Below, piece after piece: positions 7,448 to 15,019 of a DNA stretch of 18,248 bases (positions are counted from its first letter, which is position 1; each line of letters starts with the position of its first letter). This DNA is from Alphaproteobacteria bacterium. Its GTDB lineage: Bacteria; Pseudomonadota; Alphaproteobacteria; Micropepsales; Micropepsaceae. The notes beneath the pieces were generated by a model. That model did not search any database. It was not told the origin of the DNA and worked only from the letters and a program-made list of their open reading frames with translations. A program made the translations under genes and the position numbers. Location of the stretch: positions 1 through 18,248 of the forward strand of contig QKCS01000212.1 in assembly GCA_003246795.1 (NCBI GenBank), in the 5' to 3' direction.

Positions 7448-7924
7448 ATGAGCAATGATTTGCCGTCGACCGTCCCCGAGCATCGCCCCGGCTTCGTCTT
7501 GTCGGGCGTCCCCCATGCCGCGGCGATCCAACTGACGATCATGGAAGTCAAAGCCGGCGAGGCCGTGTGCAAAGTGCCGTACGCGGAGCATCTCGTCGGC
7601 AACCCCGACACGGGCGTCATCCACGGCGGCGTCATCACGTCGCTTCTGGACAACACATGCGGCGTCGCCGTCGGTTCGAAGACGCAGCTCATGGGACACA
7701 TCGCAACGCTCGACCTGCGCATCGACTACATGAAGCCCGCCAAGCCTGGCGAAGACATCCTGGCCTTCGCCGAATGCTACAAGGTGACGAAGAACATCGC
7801 GTTCGTGCGCGGCCTTGCGTATCACGCGGACCGCAACGATCCGATCGCAACCTGCGCGGCGGCGTTCATGCTCGGCACCAAGGCTCAGAAAGGCGCCAAC
7901 GTCGCCAGCGGCGGAACACCCTGA
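7448..7924 (+). CDS. PaaI-type hotdog thioesterase (first of a tandem pair)
   Basis: A 158-residue single-domain hotdog protein of the PaaI/4HBT acyl-CoA thioesterase family. The characteristic segment NPDTGVIHGGVITSLLDNTCG has His59-Gly-Gly and the likely catalytic acid Asp68 on the long central helix, followed by ATLDLRIDYMKPAKPGEDI and a final strand pair ending in AAFMLG. Such enzymes hydrolyse acyl- or aryl-CoA thioesters as dimers or tetramers in the cytoplasm. The ATG at 7448 has no Shine-Dalgarno; a TTGACA box 37 bp upstream suggests a leaderless mRNA. A second in-frame codon ATG lies outside this frame, so no better start was seen. Its stop overlaps the next thioesterase gene (TGATG), indicating coupled translation. 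Confidence 0.93.
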   Translation: MSNDLPSTVPEHRPGFVLSGVPHAAAIQLTIMEVKAGEAVCKVPYAEHLVGNPDTGVIHGGVITSLLDNTCGVAVGSKTQLMGHIATLDLRIDYMKPAKPGEDILAFAECYKVTKNIAFVRGLAYHADRNDPIATCAAAFMLGTKAQKGANVASGGTP

Positions 7925-8376
7925 TGGACCTTATCAAGCGCGCCATCGCCGAAGGACGCAAACCAGAACTACAAAAGCTCGTCGACGCGATCCCCTACTG
8001 CCGTTTCCTCGGTATCGAAGTCGATCGCAAGGGATCCGAACTGACGACGGTCTTGCGCTTCGATCACGAGCTGATCGGCAATCCGGTCCTGCCCGCGCTT
8101 CACGGCGGCGTCGTCGGCGCGTTCTTGGAAGTCACCGCCGTCATCCAACTGATGCTCGAGGTGGTCAGCGAAGACCTGCCGAAACCCGTCGACATCAGCA
8201 TCGACTACCTGCGCTCCGGCAAGCCGGTCGACACCTACGCACGCGCGATCGTCACCAAGCAGGGCCGCCGGGTCTGCAACGTCCGCGCCGAAGCCTGGCA
8301 GGACGAACACGCGCGGCCGATTGCTGCGCTGCACGGTCACTTCCTGATCAAACCGCAGGAAACGGAGCGCAACTGA
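7924..8376 (+). CDS. PaaI-type hotdog thioesterase (second of a tandem pair)
   Basis: A 150-residue hotdog-fold protein. The signature is IGNPVLPALHGGVVGAFLEVT, with His60-Gly-Gly and Glu69 in the position taken by aspartate in the partner gene; VDISIDYLRSGKPVDTYARA follows. It is clearly a divergent paralogue rather than a recent duplicate of the gene before it. The start codon shares one base with the preceding stop (TGATG), so the two are translated in a coupled manner, and a mixed oligomer is possible (inference). An N-terminal 30-residue extension, rich in charged residues, precedes the hotdog core. Role is presumably hydrolysis of acyl-CoA intermediates from the adjoining catabolic genes; specificity unknown. 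Confidence 0.93.
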   Translation: MDLIKRAIAEGRKPELQKLVDAIPYCRFLGIEVDRKGSELTTVLRFDHELIGNPVLPALHGGVVGAFLEVTAVIQLMLEVVSEDLPKPVDISIDYLRSGKPVDTYARAIVTKQGRRVCNVRAEAWQDEHARPIAALHGHFLIKPQETERN

Positions 8377-8400
8377 TGCATTGCAGGTGCGAACTAGACA

Positions 8401-8430
8401 ATTTGCGCCCACGCATCGTGATTTGCGCCC
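8401..8430 (+). repeat. 10-bp direct repeat ATTTGCGCCC, 20-bp period
   Basis: ATTTGCGCCC occurs at 8401-8410 and 8421-8430. The 20-bp spacing equals about two helical turns, placing both copies on the same DNA face. The downstream copy contains the TTTGCG that serves as -35 for the TAAAAT box, so the repeat could bind a regulator of the small membrane protein gene. Confidence 0.55.
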
Positions 8431-8450
8431 GCCAGCGAGCGGCCTAAAAT
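8422..8450 (+). promoter_or_regulatory. Candidate promoter of the small membrane protein gene
   Basis: TAAAAT (8445-8450) matches the -10 consensus at 5 of 6. Seventeen bases upstream is TTTGCG (8422-8427), a weak -35 that lies in the direct repeat, as expected for an activator-dependent promoter. The leader would be about 60 bases. Confidence 0.45.
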
Positions 8451-8519
8451 CCTTAACGACACCGGTTCTCAGACGTCAGTTGCGTTTCCGCGTTTCTGAA
8501 CCCTCTTGGAGGAACCGTC

Positions 8520-8675
8520 ATGCGTCGCTCATACCGAGATTGGATTGCCTGGTCGGTGATCGTGGCAATCGCGGCTGTCGCCGGAACTGAATATTACGTG
8601 CAACGGCAGACCGGCATGTCTTCCGCACAGTACGTTTACAAGATCGTCGTGACGGGCGAACGCCCGAACCACTAG
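8520..8675 (+). CDS. Small single-pass membrane protein (51 residues), unknown function
   Basis: A short gene preceded by an excellent Shine-Dalgarno, GGAGGA at 8508-8513, six bases from the ATG. The protein begins with basic MRRSYRDW, has a hydrophobic segment at about residues 9-22 (IAWSVIVAIAAVAG), then a polar tail with EYYVQRQTG and an end of KIVVTGERPNH. The positive N-terminus before the segment predicts the N-terminus in the cytoplasm and the tail in the periplasm, either as a membrane anchor or as an uncleaved signal. It has its own candidate promoter and is separated by 143 bp from the thioesterases and by 101 bp from the convergent spoVR gene. I do not recognise a family. Confidence comes from the ribosome binding site, the promoter-like sequence and the sensible topology. 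Confidence 0.7.
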   Translation: MRRSYRDWIAWSVIVAIAAVAGTEYYVQRQTGMSSAQYVYKIVVTGERPNH

Positions 8676-8690
8676 CCGCCGCCCGCGTAC

Positions 8691-8744
8691 CGCGACCAAC
8701 GTCGCGCGATCGTCCCTTGATCGGCATGCGTCAGACGCACGCCG
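8691..8744. other. Three consecutive hairpins between convergent genes
   Basis: CGCGAC/GTCGCG with a CAAC loop (8691-8706), CGATC/GATCG (8707-8723), and an imperfect CGGCATGCGTC/GACGCACGCCG (8722-8744) follow each other between the small membrane protein gene and spoVR. None is followed by a T-run on either strand, so they are not clear intrinsic terminators, but they could help end transcription from both sides. Confidence 0.35.
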
Positions 8745-8776
8745 AACTCAAGACATGCGAGCGCCGCTGGAAGAGC

Positions 8777-10282
8777 TTAAGACTCTTCAGTGTCTTCCGG
8801 TTCGTCCAGGACGACGGAATAGCCCCACAGGCGGCGAACGTGCTTGATCACGGCTTCCTTGGCACCTTGCGCCAGCGGAATGTCGCGGTGCCGGTTGTGA
8901 CGAAGCGTAAGCGTGCGATCGCCCGCCAGATTGGCGCCGACGACCTGAATGTCGGGCTGGTGCGTCGCAAGGTCGTAAAGCCGCGCCAGCGACGTCCGCA
9001 GCCTGCGATAGCCGAGTTCGTTGTGGATCGCCGACACCGTATAGACCGGGTCCTCCGCCGTATCGCGGACCGCGAAGAGCTTCAGATCGCGCATCACCTT
9101 CGGACTCAAGAACTGCTGGATGAAGCTCTCGTCGCGATAGTTCGTCCACGCGTGCTTCAGCACGTCCCGCCAATCGCCCTTGCCCGCGAACTCGGGGAAC
9201 CACTCTTCGTCTTCCGGCGTCGGCTCCTCCGAAACGCGCTTGATGTCGGACATCATCGCAAAGCCCAGCGCGTACGGATTGATCCCGTAATAGCGGCTGT
9301 CGTCGAACCCCGGCTGCATCACGACGCTCGAATGCGAATGCATGAACTCCAGCATGGAGCCCGCGCCGATCTGCCCGCGGTCGTACAGCGCGTTCATGAT
9401 GTAGTGGTGCACGAACGTGGCACAGCCCTCGTTCATCACCTTCGTCTGCATCTGCGGGTAGAAGTATTGCGCGACGTTGCGAACGATGCGCAACACTTCG
9501 CGCTGCCAGTTCGTCAACACGGGGGAGTGCTTCTCGAGGAAGTAAATGAGGTTTTCTTCCGGCAGATTGAGCGGCGCCTGCAGCCCGACGATGTCGTCCT
9601 CGTCGACCGAGGCGAGGTCCGCGCTCATGTCGCGCGCCGAACCCGGCAACGTGCGCCATAGGTCGTTGAAGCTCTCTTCCTCGTATTGCTGCCGCTTACG
9701 CAGCCGCTCCTGCTGCTGGGTTTTCGACGGCCGCGGCGGACGGCGGTAGCGGAACACGCCCTGTTCCATGATCGCGTGCGCGGAATCGAGGATCTGCTCG
9801 ACCTGGTCGGCGCCGTATTTTTCCTCGCACGCCATGACGTATTTCTTGGCGAACGCCAGATAGTCGAGGATCGACTCCGCGTTCGTCCACTGGCGGAACA
9901 GATAGTTGTTCTTGAAGAAATGGTTGTGCCCGAAACAGGCGTGCGCCATCACCAGCGCCTGCATCGTCATCGTGTTCTCTTCCATGAGATACGAGATGCA
10001 GGGGTTCGAGTTGATGACGATCTCATAGGCCAGCGCCTGCCAGCCCTTCTGGTACATCGTCTCTTCGCGCGCGAAGATCTTGCCGAACGACCAATGATGA
10101 TACATCAGCGGCATGCCGTGCGCCGAATAGGCGTCCAGCATCTGCTCCGAGGCGATGATCTCGATCTGGTTCGGATAGGTGTCGAGTTTGAGGTCGCCGA
10201 CCGCGACGTCCTCGATCGCCGAGAAGACGTTCTTCAGCTGCGCGAAATCCCACTCGGCGCCGGTGAAAAGAAGCTTGCTCAT
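8777..10282 (-). CDS. spoVR: SpoVR family protein (YcgB-like)
   Basis: A 501-residue cytoplasmic protein of the SpoVR/YcgB family, near the family's usual length of about 500. Recognisable conserved blocks are YHHWSFGK (61-68), YEIVINSNPCISYLMEEN (about 86-103), HACFGHNHFFKNN (114-126), NEGCATFVHH (284-293) and GINPYALGF near 330. The C-terminal part is mixed, ending acidic (DEPEDTEES). The family was named from a Bacillus spore cortex mutant, and in proteobacteria it travels with PrkA and YeaH in stationary-phase or starvation responses; its biochemical activity is not established. The ATG at 10282 overlaps the stop of the upstream hydrolase gene by four bases, with GGAAG four bases ahead of it. 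It is the last gene of the prkA operon. The frame is open upstream but that extension shadows the hydrolase gene. Confidence 0.96.
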   Translation of the reverse strand: MSKLLFTGAEWDFAQLKNVFSAIEDVAVGDLKLDTYPNQIEIIASEQMLDAYSAHGMPLMYHHWSFGKIFAREETMYQKGWQALAYEIVINSNPCISYLMEENTMTMQALVMAHACFGHNHFFKNNYLFRQWTNAESILDYLAFAKKYVMACEEKYGADQVEQILDSAHAIMEQGVFRYRRPPRPSKTQQQERLRKRQQYEEESFNDLWRTLPGSARDMSADLASVDEDDIVGLQAPLNLPEENLIYFLEKHSPVLTNWQREVLRIVRNVAQYFYPQMQTKVMNEGCATFVHHYIMNALYDRGQIGAGSMLEFMHSHSSVVMQPGFDDSRYYGINPYALGFAMMSDIKRVSEEPTPEDEEWFPEFAGKGDWRDVLKHAWTNYRDESFIQQFLSPKVMRDLKLFAVRDTAEDPVYTVSAIHNELGYRRLRTSLARLYDLATHQPDIQVVGANLAGDRTLTLRHNRHRDIPLAQGAKEAVIKHVRRLWGYSVVLDEPEDTEES

Positions 10283-11271
10283 GCCGCTTCCGTCTCCGAA
10301 AGGTCGCGCTCGTTCAGCATCAGCGCGAACAGGGCTTTCAACAGATCCACGTTCTCCAGTTTGCGGCCGGAGAAGATGTGATGCCGCGCGACCTGTCCGT
10401 GACCGAACCCGTCGAGCGTCACGAACCGCGCACCGGGCAAGATCGTCGACGCAACCGGGACAAGTCCGTCGTTCTTGAGCCCCTGCGAGGCCATCCACCC
10501 GCCCGTTGGCCAATCCGGCACCAACGAGGTCTTCGCGGTCGACGATCCGCAAACCGTCCCGACACACATGATCGGCACGTCTTGAACGAGCTTGGCGATC
10601 TCGCCCGCGTTGTGATCCATGTAGCGCGCCCGTCGATCGGTGCGCAGATCGCCGACCGCCTCCAAATCCGCACTCAAGACCTTCATGACGGCGCCCGAAA
10701 GGCGCCGCGCGCGCTGCGTGCCCGAAGCGATATCCGCGATTGGGGAACCCTGGAACGGCGCCTGGAACGCAACCCAACCGTCGACGAAACGCCGGACCTC
10801 GGGATAAGAAATCAGCGCCTCGAGAACGTCGAGTCCGCCCTTCGAATGCGTGACGATCCAGGTTGGGCGATGATTGTCGGCAAGGATTTGCGCGACCCGC
10901 GCCCCGTTGCAGGCGACCGGCGCACCCGTATCGATGTCGGCGATATCCGCTTCGAAGCCCTTTTCGCGCAGCTGGCGAACCTGATGCGTCAGGTATTCGA
11001 CAACCCGTAGCCGGCTTGCCTTCAGCGCAACGCCACTCAGCACAGCCGGCACGAAGAGAATATGCGAAGCGCGAATCCGGTGCGCCACGCGCTCGAACGC
11101 CATATCGGCCTTCGCCGGATCGATCAGCCCCTTCGTCATGAACGCGTCGAGTTTCGCCGTTTCGTCGATGGCGCGCGGCGCCCGGATCAAACGCCCGAAG
11201 TTCTCGTCGGCCTGCTCGTGCTCCAGCCACGTCAGAAGACGGCCCCAAACGCTCGCGCCGGCCAAGTTCAT
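10279..11271 (-). CDS. Alpha/beta hydrolase (lipase-like) embedded in the prkA-yeaH-spoVR operon
   Basis: A 330-residue serine hydrolase with no signal peptide. The core begins with RASHILFVPAVLSG (about 67-80, oxyanion-loop region). The nucleophile elbow is T-H-S143-K-G-G, close to the lipase GHSxGG consensus with Lys in the variable position. The acid is probably Asp268 in KNDGLVP and the base His291 in GFGHGQV, though His297 and His298 are alternatives. The NDGLVP/DGFGH arrangement resembles triacylglycerol-lipase and PGAP1-like hydrolases. A 65-residue helical, charged N-terminal extension precedes the fold. It overlaps yeaH by 4 bp (11268-11271) and spoVR by 4 bp (10279-10282), so it is a translationally coupled member of the operon, which is unusual. 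Substrate unknown; lipid, polyester or protein-ester deacylation are all possible. Confidence 0.88.
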   Translation of the reverse strand: MNLAGASVWGRLLTWLEHEQADENFGRLIRAPRAIDETAKLDAFMTKGLIDPAKADMAFERVAHRIRASHILFVPAVLSGVALKASRLRVVEYLTHQVRQLREKGFEADIADIDTGAPVACNGARVAQILADNHRPTWIVTHSKGGLDVLEALISYPEVRRFVDGWVAFQAPFQGSPIADIASGTQRARRLSGAVMKVLSADLEAVGDLRTDRRARYMDHNAGEIAKLVQDVPIMCVGTVCGSSTAKTSLVPDWPTGGWMASQGLKNDGLVPVASTILPGARFVTLDGFGHGQVARHHIFSGRKLENVDLLKALFALMLNERDLSETEAA

Positions 11272-12596
11272 GCCTTGGCCTCGGCAGCGGCCGTTTCCTT
11301 GGCGAAGAGCTCCCGGAACACCGGGAAGATGTCCTGCGGTTTGGCGATGCGTTTGGTCGCGAAGTTCTTCCACTGCTTGGCGACCGTGCGATAGGCGCGC
11401 CACAGCTCCGCGCCCGACTCGTCGCTCGAAAACACTTCCATCTCGCGCTCGTCCAGGATCTCGATATAGGCGTAGTACTGGCAGATCGGCATCAGGTCCT
11501 GGTTGAGAAGGTCGACGCAGCGCGACGCGTCGCCCGTCTGCGTATATCCGTCCGACGCCTGCGCGGCGTAGATGTTCCATTCGCCGGTCGCGTAGCGTTC
11601 GGCCACGATCTTCTTCATCTCTTCGAGGGCCGTCGAAACGATCGTGCCGCCCGACTGGCGCGAATAGAAGAACGTGTGCTCGTCGACTTCCTGCGCGTCG
11701 TGCGTATGGCGGATGAACACGACATCCAGCCGCTCGTAACGCCTGCGCAAGAACAGGTGCAAGAGCATGAAGAACCGCTTGGCGAGGTCCTTCTCGCGCT
11801 CGCCCATCGAACCCGAAACGTCCATCAGGCAGAACATGACGGCCTGGCTTGTCGGTATGGGCTGTTGTTCGAATGCGTTGAACCGCACGTCGACCGGGTC
11901 GAGGAAGGGCACCCACTTCCGCCGGTGCTCCAGCCGTGCAATCTCTTCCTCGAGTTCTGCAATCAACTCGCGCTTTTCGGCGTCGGGCGTGGCGCCGCAG
12001 CGAAGCGCGGTCACACGCTCGCGCAAAGCGTCGATTTCCTCTTCCTTCGGGCGGCGCATCGCCAACCTGCGGCCGAACGAATTTCGCATCGTGCGAACGA
12101 GGTTGATCTGGGTCGGCGAGCCAGACGTCGTGAAGCCCGCGCGCCGCCACGAATAGACCTTGATCTCCTTCAGCGCCGTCTTCACGAGGTTCGGCAGTTC
12201 CAGATCCTCGAAGAAAATGTCCAGAATCTCGTCCTGGCTCAGCGTGAAAGAAAAGTCGTCCTCGAAATCACCGCTGGTCGACGCGTCTTTGCCGCGACCT
12301 TGGCCCTCGCCTTGACGCGGCTTCTTGATCTGATCGCCTTCGACGAAGTCCTTGTTGCCCGGCAGAACCCGCTCGTTCTCACCGCCCGCCGAAGGATCGA
12401 GCCGGAAGCGCGGCTCTTTCGTGCTCTTGGTCGGGATCGAAATCTTCTGATCTTTGGCAAAGTCGGAAACCGTCCGGTCCTTCAGCGACTTTTGGACGGC
12501 TTCCTTGATTTCTGCGCGCGCGCGGCGAATGAAGCGCTGCCGGTTGGCAAGGCTCTTACCCTTGGGATTGAGTCGCCGGTCGATAAAGTTCGCCAT
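11268..12596 (-). CDS. yeaH: YeaH/YhbH family (DUF444) VWA protein
   Basis: A 442-residue protein of the YeaH/YhbH family. The N-terminus MANFIDRRLNPKGKSLANRQRF is highly characteristic, followed by a basic and then Gly-rich low-complexity stretch (about 70-110), a helical part with a coiled-coil-like segment (about 183-226), and a C-terminal VWA-type domain. The metal-ion-dependent adhesion site is complete: D259-V-S261-G-S263, Thr318 in SGGT, and Asp349 in ASDG. The C-terminus is an alanine-rich tail. The family partners with PrkA, in a manner reminiscent of MoxR-type AAA+ ATPases with VWA proteins (inference). The gene starts 44 bp after prkA and overlaps the downstream hydrolase gene by 4 bp; the Shine-Dalgarno before its ATG is weak, so expression may depend on read-through from prkA. 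Confidence 0.96.
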   Translation of the reverse strand: MANFIDRRLNPKGKSLANRQRFIRRARAEIKEAVQKSLKDRTVSDFAKDQKISIPTKSTKEPRFRLDPSAGGENERVLPGNKDFVEGDQIKKPRQGEGQGRGKDASTSGDFEDDFSFTLSQDEILDIFFEDLELPNLVKTALKEIKVYSWRRAGFTTSGSPTQINLVRTMRNSFGRRLAMRRPKEEEIDALRERVTALRCGATPDAEKRELIAELEEEIARLEHRRKWVPFLDPVDVRFNAFEQQPIPTSQAVMFCLMDVSGSMGEREKDLAKRFFMLLHLFLRRRYERLDVVFIRHTHDAQEVDEHTFFYSRQSGGTIVSTALEEMKKIVAERYATGEWNIYAAQASDGYTQTGDASRCVDLLNQDLMPICQYYAYIEILDEREMEVFSSDESGAELWRAYRTVAKQWKNFATKRIAKPQDIFPVFRELFAKETAAAEAKA

Positions 12597-12640
12597 ACAG
12601 AGCCGCCGGGCGGGGGAGCCGCGCTACTCTTCTATGCGCA

Positions 12641-14587
12641 CTACCCCGCCTTGTTCACGCGCATATACCATTCGACGAGCCGGCGCACCTGACGCGCCGT
12701 GTAGTGGCGCGCAAGCATGCGTTTGACGAACTCGTTGTGCTTCGACTGCGTATCGGAATCCTTCTTGGACTCGAACGAGATCACCGGCAGCAGATCCTCG
12801 ACCTGGCTGAACATCCGCTTTTCGATCACGTTGCGGATCTTTTCGTAGGACGTCCACGCCGGGTTCTTGCCGTCGTGCGTTGCGCGGTGACGCAGCGCGA
12901 ACTTCACGACCTCGTTGCGGAAATCCTTCGGATTGGCGATGCCCGCCGGCTTCTCGATCTTCGACAGCTCGCCGTCGAGCTGCGAACGATCCATCAGCTG
13001 GCCCGTGTCCGGATCCTTGAAGTCTTGATCTTCGATCCACGCGTCCGCGTAGGCGATGTAACGGTCGAACAAATTCTGCCCGTACTCGCTGTAGGACTCG
13101 AGATATGCCTTCTGGATCTCCTTGCCGATGAACTCCGCATAGCGCGGCGCAAGTTCGGCCTTGATGAATTCCAGATAGCGCTTCTCGGTCTCGTCTGCGT
13201 ATTGCTCGCGCTTGATCGACTGCTCGAGCACGTACATCAGATGAACCGGATCGGCCGCGACCTCGGTCGTGTCGTAGTTGAACGTCTCCGACAGAACTTT
13301 GTAAGCAAAGCGCGTCGAAATCCCGCTCATGCCTTCGTCGACGCCGGCCGTATCGCGATATTCCTGCAGCGTCTTCGCTTTCGGGTCCGTATCCTTCAGC
13401 TTCTCGCCGTCATAAACGCGAAGCTTCGAGAATAGGTTCGAGTTCTCGTGCTCCTTGAGACGCGTCAGCACGCAGAACTTCGCCAGCATCTCCAGCGTCT
13501 CCGGCGCGCACGGCGCGCCGCCGAGTTCGCTGCCCTTGAGAAGCTTGCGGTAGATCTGAACTTCTTCCTGTGCGCGCAAGCAGTACGGCACTGTGATCAC
13601 GCAGATGCGGTCGAGGAACGCCTCGTTGTTCTTGTTCGACTTGAACTGCTGCCACTCCGCCTCGTTCGAGTGGGCAAGGATGATGCCCTGGAACGGGATC
13701 GGACCCAACGTTTCGGTGCCGATATAATTGCCTTCTTGCGTCGCGGTCAGCAGCGGGTGCAGCACCTTGATCGGCGCCTTGAACATCTCGACAAATTCGA
13801 GAAGACCCTGGTTCGCGCGGCACAAACCGCCGGAGAACGAGTACGCGTCGGCGTCGTTCTGGCTGTAGCGCTCGAGCTTGCGGATGTCGACCTTGCCCGT
13901 CAGCGCGGAAATGTCCTGGTTGTTCTCGTCGCCGGGCTCCGTCTTCGCGATCGCGATCTGGCGCAGCTTCGAGGGCGTGAGCTTCACCACTTCGAACTTC
14001 GAGATGTCGCCGTTGAATTCGTCGAGCCGCTTCACCGCCCACGGGCTCATGATTCCCGTCAGGCGATGCTTCTCGATTCCATAGCGGTCTTGCAGAAGAT
14101 CGGAGAGTTCGTTCGTGCGGAACAAGCCGAGCGGCGACTCGAACACCGGGCTGACGTCATCGCCGGCTTTGAGCACGTAGATCGGCTGAACTTCCATCAG
14201 GTCTTTGAGGCGCTCGGCGAGCGACGACTTGCCGCCGCCTACAGGTCCGAGCAGATAAAGGATCTGCCGGCGCTCTTCCAAACCTTGGGCGGCGTGCTTG
14301 AAGTAGCCGACGATGCGCTCGATCGTATCTTCCATCCCGAAGAAGCCGTCGAACGCGCGATAGAGTTTGATCGTCCGGTTGAAGAACATGCGCGCCAGTC
14401 TGGAATCGCGCGACGTGTCGATCAGTTCCGGTTCGCCGATCGCCGCGATCATTCGTTCCGCCGGCGTCGCGTACATCATCGGGTTGTCGCGCGCTGCCAA
14501 CAGATAGTCGCGCAAGGACATTGTTTCGAACTTCTCGCGCGCATAGGCCCGAGAAAATGCGTCGAAGACGTCGAGGTTGCCGCTCAT
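12641..14587 (-). CDS. prkA: PrkA serine protein kinase / AAA+ ATPase
   Basis: A 648-residue PrkA-family protein, matching the roughly 640 residues of Escherichia coli YeaG. The N-terminal AAA+ module carries the Walker A loop GPVGGGKS at 114-121, a Walker B-like QGLLEFVE ending at 267, a sensor-type ILAHSNEAEW (Asn308) and an arginine in LDRI (Arg327). The C-terminal region (about 400-648) is the part annotated as the kinase domain, with SQVEDLLPVISFESKKD near 600. PrkA proteins act in the cytoplasm in starvation, stationary-phase or sporulation responses; kinase activity is reported in the literature for the family and an ATP-dependent proteolytic role has also been proposed. First gene of a four-gene operon; divergent from the exported VWA protein gene. 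The Shine-Dalgarno is poor (AGG ten bases away) and no convincing sigma-70 promoter was found upstream. Confidence 0.97.
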   Translation of the reverse strand: MSGNLDVFDAFSRAYAREKFETMSLRDYLLAARDNPMMYATPAERMIAAIGEPELIDTSRDSRLARMFFNRTIKLYRAFDGFFGMEDTIERIVGYFKHAAQGLEERRQILYLLGPVGGGKSSLAERLKDLMEVQPIYVLKAGDDVSPVFESPLGLFRTNELSDLLQDRYGIEKHRLTGIMSPWAVKRLDEFNGDISKFEVVKLTPSKLRQIAIAKTEPGDENNQDISALTGKVDIRKLERYSQNDADAYSFSGGLCRANQGLLEFVEMFKAPIKVLHPLLTATQEGNYIGTETLGPIPFQGIILAHSNEAEWQQFKSNKNNEAFLDRICVITVPYCLRAQEEVQIYRKLLKGSELGGAPCAPETLEMLAKFCVLTRLKEHENSNLFSKLRVYDGEKLKDTDPKAKTLQEYRDTAGVDEGMSGISTRFAYKVLSETFNYDTTEVAADPVHLMYVLEQSIKREQYADETEKRYLEFIKAELAPRYAEFIGKEIQKAYLESYSEYGQNLFDRYIAYADAWIEDQDFKDPDTGQLMDRSQLDGELSKIEKPAGIANPKDFRNEVVKFALRHRATHDGKNPAWTSYEKIRNVIEKRMFSQVEDLLPVISFESKKDSDTQSKHNEFVKRMLARHYTARQVRRLVEWYMRVNKAG

Positions 14588-14738
14588 GAGGTCACGCCTA
14601 TCCCGCTGTTACGCACCCTTGGGCCTCGGAGCCATCAAAACGTCTGCGGCGGCGTCCGGATGACGACCTTGGTCGAAGGGCTAACCTACTGTCCTAATTA
14701 GTGCCCCCATCCCCTAAAGCAAACGTAAACCTTCTTGG

Positions 14739-14760
14739 AATCCGCAATCCGCAACGGATT
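14739..14760. repeat. Tandem 7-mer plus inverted copy (AATCCGC x2, CGGATT)
   Basis: AATCCGC is repeated directly at 14739-14745 and 14746-14752, and its inverted form CGGATT follows at 14755-14760, so the second copy and the inverted one make a 6-bp hairpin-like palindrome with a 3-base centre. It lies midway between two divergent genes and is a candidate regulator-binding site. Confidence 0.45.
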
Positions 14761-15012
14761 TCGCACAACGTTGATTTGCGCATGAACGAGTGTACAGCTT
14801 CGTCAAGTGCATCCTAGCGCATTCTTCGCAGCGCAACATCAAATCGATTCACGCGTGTTCGATTGGCCGCAGGCGACCTGTTACAAAGCCCTAATCCCGC
14901 CGCATTCCCGGCTGCTTTGCGCCACAGCAAGCATTTTATCCTCGCATGGTTTCAAGGCTCGCCGCCTTGATCGTCGGCGTGCGCCGCATGTCGCGCCCGA
15001 ACCCACACCCCC

Positions 15013-15019
15013 GAGGGAG
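15013..15019 (+). promoter_or_regulatory. Shine-Dalgarno deciding the exported VWA protein start
   Basis: GAGGGAG ends six bases before the ATG at 15026, which in turn is followed by a signal peptide. The alternative GTG at 14807 would add 73 residues with no recognisable domain. Confidence 0.75.

Noticed and set aside
8376..8447. 23-codon frame starting on the TGATG of the second thioesterase
   Set aside because: Coupled start is attractive, but it is very short, Arg/Cys-rich and covers the direct repeat and promoter of the next gene; no coding evidence.
8777..11248. 823-residue frame read as a longer SpoVR fusion
   Set aside because: The extra N-terminal part is the hydrolase gene in the wrong frame; the true start is 10282.
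10279..12150. 623-residue frame read as a longer hydrolase
   Set aside because: The N-terminal part is an out-of-frame reading of yeaH; the hydrolase starts at 11271.
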